From Cudoniella acicularis (taxonomy: Eukaryota; Ascomycota; Leotiomycetes; Helotiales; Helotiaceae), in contig JAAMPI010000609.1 of assembly GCA_013054445.1 (NCBI GenBank), positions 1-30,345 of the forward strand: DNA of 30,345 nt, given 5' to 3'. The notes under the pieces were generated by a model. The model saw only the letters and a list, made by a program, of their open reading frames with translations. It made no database searches and was not told the origin of the DNA. Both the position numbers and the translations under genes were made by a program. Positions 1 to 9,023 of this stretch are shown here, in pieces (the stretch's first letter is position 1; each line of letters starts with the position of its first letter).

Positions 1-626
1 GAGATATCGCTAGGCCGACGAGCTCGCCTCGTCCCTTCGATCCTTCGGCCCCCACGTGACTAATCACATGACCTCGGGTCGTGACAAAAATGTTGACGAT
101 CTCAAGCTCATCCCTTCCCAATTCAATTTGAGGATGTTGGAAATAGCGCTTCAGAGCCCTTGGGACTCACGTGATTCCGCGCTAGCGTTAGCGATTCAGG
201 CATAAATAGCTTGTTCCCTGCGGTTAGGATTAATCAAGTCGTCAACTCTAACCATACATTGCAACAGAGGACACCCTGGCGCTATGTCACGTGATAGATC
301 CGTTCTTATCGAAGGCATGCACGAAATTGCCTAGTAAAGTATCATCAAGAAGACCAACAATATGGAAGAGGCAACAGTAAAGATCCTGTTCGAAATCATC
401 CTCTTCTCTCTACTAGTAATACAGTTACAGTCATGAAGCTAATTATCTTCAAGCGCGCAGCTGGAGCCTCAGCCTCGAACCTTTTATCAACCTCTTTATT
501 TCAGACCTATCTCCGCTAACTTACAATTCCTTGCTGGATCATGTGGAACTCAACCCAAACGCTTCCTCCTTAGGACCCTTGCTACATCGAATGCCACACG
601 TGCAGACCGCAGATGCTCAGGCTCAA
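1..626. promoter_or_regulatory. Leader region of HET gene with E-box-like sites and uORFs
   Basis: Non-coding 5' region of the HET gene. The hexamer CACGTG occurs at 53, 168 and 288, twice inside a full TCACGTGA palindrome (167-174, 287-294), which is the classic binding site for Cbf1/bHLH-type factors. A TATA-like CATAAATAG lies near 200. Three ATGs precede the likely start: 362 (24 codons), 433 (28 codons, its ATG overlapping the first stop as ATGA) and 541. Whether these are in the mature leader depends on the transcription start, which cannot be seen here. Confidence 0.4.
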
Positions 627-1538
627 ATGCGTCTTCTAAAGCTGGAAGAAAATGGCGAATTTAGCCTTACGAAAGATATAACCTACCCCACAACGCCTTA
701 TACGATACTTTCACACACCTGGGGAGAAGATGATGAAGAGGTCAACTTTGGGGACCTGAAGGATGGCTCTGGGAAGACAAAGGACGGATACAGAAAGCTT
801 TATTTCTGCGGAGAGCAAGCTGCTCGCGATGGCCTACAATACTTCTGGGTAGACACTTGCTGTATCGACAAATCGAACAGTACTGAGCTTTCGGAGGCTA
901 TCAACTCTATGTTCCGCTGGTATCGTAATGCGGCAAGGTGCTACGTGTATCTGACAGATGTTTCGATAAATGATCAAGTCGACCTGTCTCTCCAGCCGTG
1001 GGAAGCAGCTTTTAGGAACAGTCGATGGTTTACCCGTGGTTGGACGCTTCAAGAGCTTATCGCGCCGCTATCGGTTGAGTTCTTCTGCTCGAATAGCAAC
1101 CGACTCGGTGATAAGATGTCTTTAGAGGGGCAGCTTCATAAGATAACGGGGATTCCAGTTTCCGCTCTTCGAGGCAGCCCTCTTTCCTATTTCAGTTTCG
1201 ACAATCGAGTGCTATGGGCACGAAATCGGAAAACCAAGCGTGAAGAAGACCTTGCCTATTCCCTGCTAGGCATTTTCGACATCTCAATACCGATTATCTA
1301 TGGCGAAGGGAAGGAGAACGCATTCCGTAGGCTGAATCGCGAATGGAAATACCGACTCGACGAACTATCACAAGCTATATTGAGTTACGCTAAGCGGTTA
1401 GGCGTGCTACAGCAGACACTCAAGGGGCACAGCGACGGGGTCTTGTCGGTGGCCTTCTCCCCCAACTCGAGGCTGCTGGCGTCGGCGTCAAGGGACAAGA
1501 CGGTGAGGCTCTGGGGTGCGGCCACTAGCACGCTGTAA
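627..1538 (+). CDS. HET-domain protein with a single truncated WD40 repeat
   Basis: Heterokaryon-incompatibility (HET) domain protein, a fungal self/non-self and cell-death signalling family. With the ATG at 627 (the typical MRLL... family start; an in-frame ATG at 591 is possible) it has 303 residues. The three HET blocks are clear: [12 protein letters not shown] (27-38), [10 protein letters not shown] (73-82) and [11 protein letters not shown] (137-147), followed by the usual [16 protein letters not shown] end (221-236). From about residue 264 the protein switches directly into one WD40 repeat (TLKGHSD... to VRLW, 264-296) and stops seven residues later. HET-D/HET-E-type proteins carry a NACHT NTPase between HET and a long WD40 array; here NACHT is absent and the array is cut after one unit. 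The WD40 part is visibly richer in GC than the HET part, suggesting recombination. The stop is TAATAG, where a WD repeat would usually continue with two glutamines. It may be a remnant or a HET-only signalling protein; no intron is needed. Confidence 0.8.
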   Translation: MRLLKLEENGEFSLTKDITYPTTPYTILSHTWGEDDEEVNFGDLKDGSGKTKDGYRKLYFCGEQAARDGLQYFWVDTCCIDKSNSTELSEAINSMFRWYRNAARCYVYLTDVSINDQVDLSLQPWEAAFRNSRWFTRGWTLQELIAPLSVEFFCSNSNRLGDKMSLEGQLHKITGIPVSALRGSPLSYFSFDNRVLWARNRKTKREEDLAYSLLGIFDISIPIIYGEGKENAFRRLNREWKYRLDELSQAILSYAKRLGVLQQTLKGHSDGVLSVAFSPNSRLLASASRDKTVRLWGAATSTL

Positions 1539-2863
1539 TAGAACATCACACTTGATAGCTACCTCTCGACTCCATCGTTTAATGATTATATGTAGCAGGA
1601 AGGTGGCCGGGTTGTATTGTGCAACTTTAAATTTTAATGAGAAATATAAAACATTTTAGTAAAACTTAATACTATTGAAAATCATGTGATCTAAAGCCCT
1701 CTGATTGGTGCTTAAGAAAATTATTGTCCGTCAACCAAGTCCCTCCAGTAAAGACTCAACATCTTCAGCTAAATAAAGAAACGACGTTTAATATATCTAC
1801 TGGAGTGGTTATTCTAAATACTATAAATTTTGGAACTCACAGGTTATCGCTCAAATTTCGTAACAGGGTGATGTTCAAGATAATAGGAAAAGTCAGTTTA
1901 GGAGAGACCAAAGATAAAGTACAACGATATATCCCCATGCTAAGTTTTTAGGGAGAGAAATAATCGTTATGCAAGAGGAAAAGTAGTCGAATAGATCCTA
2001 AAGCGGAATTGGCTTTAAAGCCATTTCTCACTGAAATATATATTTTTTCGTCAGAGTGACAGGGATCACGCTTCGGTCTACAGGGATTTTCGCTTCGCAG
2101 GGACGTCTCTTACAAGCTCTTAAGCCAGAATGTGGGACTGCCCAATACCTAGCTAGGTAGGTAGCTTCGGGAGTTCTAAGCGAGATCCTTTATCCCACCC
2201 CACCATGTAAAAAATGCCTCCAAAAAGTAAAAGTTTGCCACTTCTATGAATCGCGACATGCATATCTGATTAAATCTGATCTTTAATAATACTTCCTTGT
2301 GGCCTGGTGCCTTTACAATAATATTCTAGCCTTGCTTCAGCATCTATAAAATGTTGGAAATTCGGCGAGAAGAAAAAAATAACAAAAAAGAAGTTCTAAT
2401 TAGAGTGATCTCTAATTCGCAGAATGCGGATTCTGTGGATCTGGAACTTGTTAGAGATGATATCGTGGTTGTGGATTTGCGCATAAGCTTACCGAACACA
2501 GTGCCTTCAGATGTATGACATAAACCGAAGTTGGAGCTTCAGTCTCTGCGACACAATTAGTATAGTGTGCGAATATTCTGAAATTCGTGGCTACGTACGA
2601 CGCTCTCCCACTATAAGTTGTTAGACAGGAAACAAGCTGTGTCTCGGTTTTACTAACAGTGAGCTAAATCCGCGTGGGATTGTTTTGAAGAATTTCGGTT
2701 TATTTCGCTACTTAAAGCAGTTTGTGCCGAGCTTACGAACACGGGACCTCGACCGAGGTTTAGCCACTCACGTGCACATTGAACAATAAATGACCTCATA
2801 TCCTAGAGAATCCCTCTATCTCTAAACTCTTTCGAGTACACTTTAAATAAAGACAATTACGAT

Positions 2864-3242
2864 TGACTATTAATAATTTTATCTTGGCTCAGAGATTCGC
2901 CTTTATTTCAAGAGAATTATTATTACAAAAGATCTAGCGAAAGTATATACAGACGTGGGATAACATTTCTATATGAATTATGAACCTAGAAGCGATAGTT
3001 ACAGTAGGAGAGACATTCTCTCTAGAAAGCTAGAGGAGGCAGGCTTCTACAAGAAATCTGCGAGAGGAAGTTAATAGAGATGCTCATAGTAGGAAACCCC
3101 CATCGGAGGAGAGATACTCACAGTAAAAGAGATATTTACAGTAGGAGAAACCCATAGGAGGAGAGATACTCACAGTAAGAGAGACACTCGGAGAAGAAGG
3201 TAGATGTGAAACTTAATTTCTGAGCCAAGGTACGAATAGTCA
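2864..3242. repeat. Imperfect terminal inverted repeat structure, about 380 bp
   Basis: The left end carries TGACTATT (2864-2871) then TTGGCTCAG (2884-2892). The right end carries the reverse complements in mirrored order, CTGAGCCAA (3220-3228) then AATAGTCA (3235-3242). The spacing between the two blocks differs (12 versus 6 nt), and weaker similarity continues inward. Two ordered matches of 8-9 nt are unlikely by chance. This could be a decayed MITE or other DNA-transposon remnant. No target-site duplication was identified. Confidence 0.4.
3105..3178 (+). repeat. 52-bp-period direct repeat
   Basis: A 22-nt core beginning GGAGGAGAGATACTCACAG is present exactly at 3105-3126 and again at 3157-3178 (period 52), with the flanking AGGAAACCC(CC)AT / AGGAGAAACCCAT also similar. 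A third, weaker relative of the unit lies near 3000-3020. It lies inside the 2864-3242 inverted-repeat structure. Confidence 0.6.
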
Positions 3243-3379
3243 GCTATAATAACCCTTAGTATGCCGTGCCGTCCAAAGGAGACTGTTACGCCCCTTCCGG
3301 GAGTTGCGGCGGAATCTATAGGAAGCTAGACAGTCGAACTAATAGCACTGCCATTTTTACCATTCCTATTTAATTTTTT

Positions 3380-3500
3380 CAGCTTTCCCTAAGTCGAGAT
3401 AATTGCTGATTAATATCTCCAATCATTTTTTCACTGGCCTCAGGATCAGTCAAATCTCTCTGGGATTGAAAATAGCTCGGGTTCCAACTAAGTTTAGTAT
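3380..3500 (-). pseudogene. Possible decayed coding fragment, minus strand
   Basis: On the minus strand a 30-40 codon stretch reads as a plausible hydrophilic protein (contains SYFQSQRDLTDPEASEKM and a following DINQQLSRLRES). It is bounded by TGA, TAA and TAG codons that could each come from TGG, CAA or CAG by transition. It is probably transposable-element coding debris, but no family was recognised. Confidence 0.2.
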
Positions 3501-4792
3501 TTTTCTAACATAAAAACTCTCTGCTAAGCCAGATGAAGAAGTCCATAGCAATTAGTCCCTACATATCCTCTGGATCCGAGGCCCCTTGTGAGCGAAGGTA
3601 TACCAGCTCTGTGGTTCAAAGCAGCTAACTATGTCAGAGATCTAACGTGCTCTTGCAGGGAGTACCTCGCCGCAGTGGTTGTGCCTCGTGAAAATGCATT
3701 GGTTTGAATGTTGTGTCTTTACTCCTTTCTCGCTTACGCGCTTACGTCAGAAAGGGGGGTCTTGCAGGATTCACAGCTGCCTTGGGAGCTCGTTTTAAGC
3801 TTAAATGTAAGCCAGTAACCTAGGATCTAAATTTGCGACTAGGAAACGACCCTATGAAATGTTGACAGCACATAGTGGAGAAAGATAATTGAAAAAACAA
3901 TTGGTCGTTAAAACGTTCATGAGCGAGTTTTAGTTTGCGAGGAAGTAATTTCAGGCAATAGTTCTTGGGTACGATAATTTTTCAAATTATTATCTGGAAG
4001 AATAGGATTCTAGATCTCTTTTGCGTGTTCAATCATCCAGAGGATAATGCCTAAAATTACTAAGTAAAAAACTTTTCAACTTCAATCACAATAGACAAAA
4101 TATAGAATGGTCTTCTCCGGGGTTTATTTTTATTGTACGTCAAATTAAAGAAGTTATTATTCTTTGAAGGTGATCTGGGTGAACTCTTGACACTAACGGC
4201 AGAAGTGGCTGAGAGGTCGAAAAGGCGTTACGTGAAACTGTTCATGGAAAAGCAATGTTGAATGGCCATGTTATCCGAAATTCAGTACTGCGCACCAACG
4301 ATTCAACGAAGCCTCATTACTGCCCTATGGTGGATACTTTGCTCATTTCGTTTGTCCTCTCCGCCACAGCGGTCTTTCGTTCTAGAAATAAAGATTCGTC
4401 AGTTGATTATTTAGGCTGTTGTTCTAACTTGGTCAATCCGCAGGTCAAGCTTTCCAAGTAAGCTTACAAGTACAACGCAAACTTTTGTTTTGTCACAGAC
4501 ATGAAGGAATAGAATACTAAGCATCCTTTGGAATGTTTTGGGATTTAGTTTGAAACTTTGATGTCGACGGATTTGAGGCGTTGAATACGAACGGGTCTCG
4601 AATGTCCCTATACTGACAGTCTCAGCAACAAAGTTAGTAGTGTATTATTCAAAAAAAAAACTCATTACATCAAATTTTCGTCTCATCCAAGACTTGAAAA
4701 AATTTACTATCAGCTCAACACATATTTTCCTCCACTTAACTACTTTCAATTCACGTCGAATCTTAACCCAGTAACTACTACCTCCACTCAAA

Positions 4793-5176
4793 ATGCAACT
4801 TCAACTCACCACTCTCATTATCCTCTTCACCCTCCCCCTCACCATCGCCGCTTACCCAGGAGACTCCACTGAACACCGCGAAGCCATCACCCACGAATAC
4901 CGCAGCGTCGACCTCGACGCCTTCCCTGAGCTCGACGCCAGAGGCAAAGGAGCTAAAAACTACTTCAACCACGCCAAAATCAAGAGTAAGAAGTACGCGG
5001 GAACTTGCGACCCATCTCTCTCCAAAGGATACAAATCTTCTCACAACTGTGTCACTGCTGGCGGGAAGTCTTACCTCTGCACTGAGAAGGCTAGTAGTAC
5101 TCATATGGTCACGACTTGTTATACTGGAGGGAAAGTTAAGAGTCTCAGCGCTGAGAACGGAGAGTGTTTCAGTTAG
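4793..5176 (+). CDS. Small secreted cysteine-containing protein
   Basis: A protein of 127 residues with a clear signal peptide (about residues 1-19, ending TIAA, cleavage before YPGD). The following acidic stretch to about residue 50 could be a propeptide; a single-arginine DARGKG site precedes a basic segment. The mature C-terminal half holds five cysteines (TCDP, HNCV, YLCT, TTCY, ECFS), an odd number, so one would be unpaired or used in a dimer. There is no membrane segment after the signal and no recognisable enzyme or lectin fold. The ATG at 4793 follows CTCAAA and a pyrimidine-rich leader typical of expressed fungal genes. It is best described as an extracellular small protein of unknown role; effector-like or antimicrobial-like functions are only guesses. 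It lies 0.9 kb upstream of the second secreted-peptide gene, in the same orientation. Confidence 0.75.
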   Translation: MQLQLTTLIILFTLPLTIAAYPGDSTEHREAITHEYRSVDLDAFPELDARGKGAKNYFNHAKIKSKKYAGTCDPSLSKGYKSSHNCVTAGGKSYLCTEKASSTHMVTTCYTGGKVKSLSAENGECFS

Positions 5177-6060
5177 ATTTTTAATGTTTTTTCAAAGGAA
5201 ATCTGGGGCCATGGAGTTACTCGCTGTGATTGCGATTTTGGGGGCTTTGGATGAAATTTCCACTGCGGAGGGAGCCATTGGGAGATATGCTCTTGGACAG
5301 GGGCAAGTGAATGATGGAAAAACGAATCGAGCTTTGTTACTTGTTGTTTATAGAACGGGCACTATTGGGCCGCAAAATGGGTATAAATTGGTTTGGTTAA
5401 GGAGAATTTTCAGGTAGTGGATGTTAAGAAGAGAGTTCTGAGGGAGTTTTCTAGAGATTCTGGGACTGATTTAGAGGTTTCATTGGGGGGTCTTTTTGTT
5501 TTGAATTAAGTTCTGTCTTTCTCGAGTCTGTGGTCTCAGTCTCATTCTTTAATGTTAGTGTATTACGTATTCACAATGGTGCTCACTTCTATGACACTCG
5601 AACCCAGCCACGGGCCTTATTCTCGCGTGTGGGCTCGCAAATATGGCCTTTCGCGAAGTAAGTAAATCCGATAAGTTCGAATATCTTCCAAAATCTCAAT
5701 TCATCCCATCATATTTCTTGCTCCTTCTTCGTCGCGCATTCCATTCATTACTGCATTAAAATGTTATTCCGAGCTCGAGGAGCAGAAAGAGAGTCTGACA
5801 AACAAGTAAGCTACAAACCCCGCTACTCAATTAACTCAATATAGCTAGTACAACGCCATTTCCGGCAAATCTACTATCATTGTGTAAAAACCAGCACAAC
5901 TTCAACCCTCAAACTTCAAAACTTCCCCAAAAGCCACTTCTACCTCCTCTCCCTATTTCCCTCTTACCAACCACCCACACCAAACCCATCACTTCACAGC
6001 AAACACCTAACCATCAAACCTCCCGATTTTTCGAATCCCTACCAATTCAACAAAGCAAAA
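5177..6060. other. Intergenic region between the two secreted-protein genes
   Basis: No convincing gene. The first 350 nt are probably 3' UTR of the upstream gene. A short frame at 5761 (ATG) could splice through GTAAGC (5809) to an ATATAG acceptor near 5843 and stay open into the precursor frame. The C/A-rich sequence 5880-6060 looks much more like a fungal 5' leader for the ATG at 6061, so this extension is not called. Confidence 0.4.
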
Positions 6061-6336
6061 ATGAAGGCTATCGCTATCCTCCTCTTCACTGCTGCATCCC
6101 TCCTCACTCCAACATGGACATTTCCCCACGGAGCCCATGCCGTGACGGCCGTTGCGGGCCGTAGCATGGCTGTTGGCCCTATCATCGAGGAAGCTGGTGA
6201 GGGCTACGAAGCGAAGAAGAAGAGGAGCATGGCGGTTGGGCCCATCATCGAGGAAGCCGGTGAAGGTTATGAAGCCAAGCGCTCAATGACTGTTGGACCT
6301 ATTCTCGAGGAGGCTGGGGAGGGGTACGAGAGCTGA
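6061..6336 (+). CDS. Kex2-processed repeat precursor (KEP/RiPP-like)
   Basis: A 91-residue secreted precursor. Residues 1-20 form a signal peptide (MKAIAILLFTAASLL...). After a short spacer come three near-identical 17-residue repeats: SMAVGPIIEEAGEGYEA (35-51), the same again (56-72) and SMTVGPILEEAGEGYES (75-91, ending the protein). They are separated by KKKR (52-55) and KR (73-74), classic Kex2 cleavage sites; the first repeat is preceded by a single Arg (GR, 33-34). This is the architecture of fungal KEP proteins and of dikaritin-type RiPP precursors (ustiloxin, phomopsin), in which each core is freed by Kex2 and a tyrosine may be cross-linked by UstYa-type oxidases. Each repeat has exactly one Tyr, near its C-terminal end. 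There is no Cys or Trp, so it is not a typical ascomycete alpha-pheromone. No UstYa-like gene was recognised in the window. The ATG at 6061 has a good A-rich context (GCAAAAATG). Confidence 0.85.
   Translation: MKAIAILLFTAASLLTPTWTFPHGAHAVTAVAGRSMAVGPIIEEAGEGYEAKKKRSMAVGPIIEEAGEGYEAKRSMTVGPILEEAGEGYES
6163..6333 (+). repeat. Three tandem 51-nt coding repeats of the KEP precursor
   Basis: The units are 6163-6213, 6226-6276 and 6283-6333, with linkers of 12 nt (6214-6225) and 6 nt (6277-6282) encoding the dibasic sites. The protein is almost invariant while many third positions differ (for example GTTGGCCCTATC against GTTGGGCCCATC), which points to purifying selection on the peptide and not to a recent duplication. 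Confidence 0.85.
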
Positions 6337-8324
6337 ATGGTTTGCTTTTATTGGTGAGTTTTATTTTTTTTATTTTTTCGTTTTTGTAGTTAGGATTGTG
6401 AGAGAATGTTACTGATGATTTGGTGATAGGTGGGGAAATTGAAGGAGGGAGTGTAGTTTTTTGGGGGAGGGGTTTGCAAGGTTCACTTGGTTGATGGAAA
6501 GGGGGGTGGGGTGGTTGCAGGGTGGAAAGAGCGTTAGGTAACGAGTGGTTGATACTTCTTGTGTTATTTAAAAATGAATGGCAAAGTTGCTTTTGAACTG
6601 CATCGTTGGGTTGTGATCTCGCTTGCTTGTAAAAACCATCATCCGTACAAGAAGCGCTACTTACACCCAACATTTCAAAAGAACAAAATAACCACGAATT
6701 CAAATTCTCAACAAATAATGTGAGAACGTTGAGAATTACAACAGTTGTTACTTCTCTTTATTTCACAAAACATCCTCCAACAAAACAGTATTCCCCTTTG
6801 AAGTGTCGCAGACACACTCCTCACTCACACCACGTGATTCCTCCCCTCCCTTCTCCTTCCCACTCAAAAACTCCATATCAAACACACGTTCGATGATCTT
6901 TCCCTCATTTATCACTTAGTTAATTCTTGCTACGGATAAATACTGTCTCAGTGGCACAGTCCCCTCCCAAAAATCTCGTTTTGCCTTACCGTGGTATGAA
7001 CTTACCTTCTACAACCGGAGTTTGGTTCGCAACTCACTGACAATTAATCCGAGTTCTTACCTCTTGGTAAAAAGTCTACGCCCCATAGAAAATTTTTGTT
7101 ATACCTGCCAGTGTGTTTCTTATCTGTAAAGCTGGGTAAGGGAATTTGCAAAGGAAGTATTATTTTTGAATCTTTCGGAATGAGTGAGGCGGTCTGTGTT
7201 GTAGAGTTGATGCACTTAAACAGCTCAATGAGAAAGAAAACGGGTGTGAGTATGGGTTTTGATTTGAACGTATAGGGATAGGGAATGTTTAGGAGGACTT
7301 TATGTCGGTTTATAAGTTTGGGTGGTGATGGTTATTTAGTGATTTTGAAGTGTTCGTTTATATACTGTTTTTAGGCGACTAGTTTCGTCCAACGACGAAG
7401 AAAGAAACAAACACACATGGACAACTCCCCTCAGTTATGACAACCCATTTTGAAACCAAAAACGCTGCCAAGTTTCAACATTCACTCTTCCCCTCATTCC
7501 CCATAAACCCACAACAAACACCACTCCCCTCTCGCAACCACCTTGTGCTCACTCCCCCAATAACCCTGGGCTTACAATACAAAACCCCCGAATTAATAAT
7601 TGTAGCCGTATTCTTGCCATATCTAATCTCATCCGGCCACTCAAGCAACATCTGCGTGCAATGCAACGTATGCTCATAACTCTACACATCATCATCAATC
7701 AACCTCTTGAGCGGAACTGCCTTATGAAACCTCCTCCACTGATAAATACAATGAATGATATGGAAGTATTCCTTCGGCCAGAGGGAATCCCAATCACCTG
7801 CAAATGCGAGATCGTGAAGTGCAGGAAGGGTTTTTTCCGCGTCAAGAAAGAGGTGGAAATCGATTCTAGGAGCATTTCAGAGAGAACGTCGGGGTGGAAA
7901 CATTAGGGTGTGTAATAAGTGAGGAAGTGGGTGGGATGGTGGGAAGGAAGGAAGAGTCGAAGATGGTAGATATAGGGTTTAAAGTCTTAGGGTTTGGGAT
8001 TGTGATGGGAGAGGGCGTAAGTGGGGGAAGTGGACGACATGGAGAAATATGTTTATTACTATTTTCCTTAGGAAAGTATAGTTCTACTGTTGTATTATAC
8101 ATGTAATATGTAGCAGAGGCTCTTGAACACCACGACATTATCCGATGGAGTTTTGTCCTTTGCCATAACGCATAAGAACCCAAATTACCACCCCACACAA
8201 CTACTACACACGCATTTATTTCTGGTTCTCGCCCGCGTTCCTCCTTATTGACAAACCATCTGCGTGCTGTGACCCTACTATATCATACCGTCTAAAGCTT
8301 GACATGGTGTTAAGTCGTCACAGT
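6337..8324. other. Gene-poor region
   Basis: About 2 kb without a gene I can support. The open frames here (for example around 7437-7680, 7661-7906 and, minus strand, 7866-8198) lack domains, signal sequences or consistent codon use, and overlap one another. The region alternates between G-rich and C/A-rich tracts. A CACGTG hexamer is present at 6832. Confidence 0.4.
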
Positions 8325-9023
8325 TCAGAAATCCATCAACAACTGCGGCGCCAACCTCTCTAAATCCTCCACCTCAAGGAAACCTCCATCTCCCCCGTTC
8401 CCTCCCACACTATCAAACCCACCCCCAGACTCACTCCTCGCCCAAACACACCTCGCGATGCCCTCCCTCACAAAAGTCTCCATGTACCTCCCTACAGCTT
8501 TATTGGCTTGCACGCCTATCCTTGTTCCCTTTTCTTTGAAGAAATGGTGCAGGAGGAGGGCTAAAAGGTCGGGGGGGAGGTGCTCTGTTCTTTCTTGTTC
8601 TTCTTGAGAGGGGGGAAAGGGTGGGGAGGAAGGAATGGTGTTTGTGTTGGTGTGGGTGCGGGATTTGGATTTTGAGGTTGAGGCTGAGGGAAGAGGAATA
8701 GGAGGCGTGGAGAATGGATCCTCATCATCATCTTCACCCTCTTCCTCATCTTCTACATCATCGCCAACGACCTCAACCTCCGAATCAGGCGACAAAGAAG
8801 GTAAGCCCATCTCCCTTGCTGATAACTTTCTGTTCTCCTTTCTTGGTGCTTTGCTAGTGCTCTTTTTCTTGGTAACACCCGCGCCTGTGCCTGTGCTTGT
8901 TCGAGGTTTCTTGTTCGTTGTGGTGGTTGAGGTTGATTTTCGCGCTTTGCTTGGTTTGCCGGCTGCTGCGGATGTGGTGGTGGAGGGTGAGGGACGAGGA
9001 GGTTTGAAGGGTTTGGGTGGCAT
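8325..9023 (-). CDS. CENP-X / MHF2 histone-fold protein
   Basis: A 232-residue protein whose C-terminus is a CENP-X (MHF2) histone fold. LPPDLLALLLHHFFKEK (149-165) matches helix 1, VQANKAVGRYMETFVREGIA (171-190) the long helix 2, and VEDLERLAPQLLMDF (218-232) the final helix, ending exactly as the animal protein does (LPQLLLDF). CENP-X pairs with CENP-S in the inner kinetochore (CENP-T-W-S-X) and, as MHF1-MHF2, partners FANCM-type helicases in DNA repair. The animal protein is only about 80 residues. Here there is a basic, Ser/Thr/Lys-rich N-terminal extension (1-70), a strongly acidic block (EDEEEGEDDDEDP, 91-103) and a Gly-rich insertion (about 199-214) between helices 2 and 3. It is a single exon with start ATG at 9023. 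The start is not certain, because the N-terminal part is low-complexity. Confidence 0.85.
   Translation of the reverse strand: MPPKPFKPPRPSPSTTTSAAAGKPSKARKSTSTTTTNKKPRTSTGTGAGVTKKKSTSKAPRKENRKLSAREMGLPSLSPDSEVEVVGDDVEDEEEGEDDDEDPFSTPPIPLPSASTSKSKSRTHTNTNTIPSSPPFPPSQEEQERTEHLPPDLLALLLHHFFKEKGTRIGVQANKAVGRYMETFVREGIARCVWARSESGGGFDSVGGNGGDGGFLEVEDLERLAPQLLMDF

Larger units (their letters stand above)
1540..4790. other. AT-rich gene-poor region with repeat relics
   Basis: About 3.2 kb with no supportable gene. Reading frames are short and dense with stops. It contains an inverted-repeat structure (2864-3242), short direct repeats (3105-3178), a GC-rich block around 3285-3325 and a minus-strand frame near 3380-3500 that reads as a decayed protein fragment. 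The composition and the stop pattern fit old, possibly RIP-mutated, transposable-element debris. Confidence 0.5.

Noticed and set aside
4200..4260. tRNA-Ser/Leu-like 5' half with a perfect A-box (TGGCTGAGAGG at 4206)
   Set aside because: No matching anticodon stem, B-box (GGTTCGAATCC) or acceptor pairing follows. At most a tRNA-derived relic.
5049..5417. 122-codon open frame overlapping the end of the secreted-protein gene
   Set aside because: Overlaps a convincing gene in another frame and has no recognisable features.
5761..6336. Upstream extension of the KEP precursor by a spliced exon from 5761
   Set aside because: The frame stays open, but the extension would bury the clear signal peptide at 6061 and the segment looks like a C/A-rich leader.
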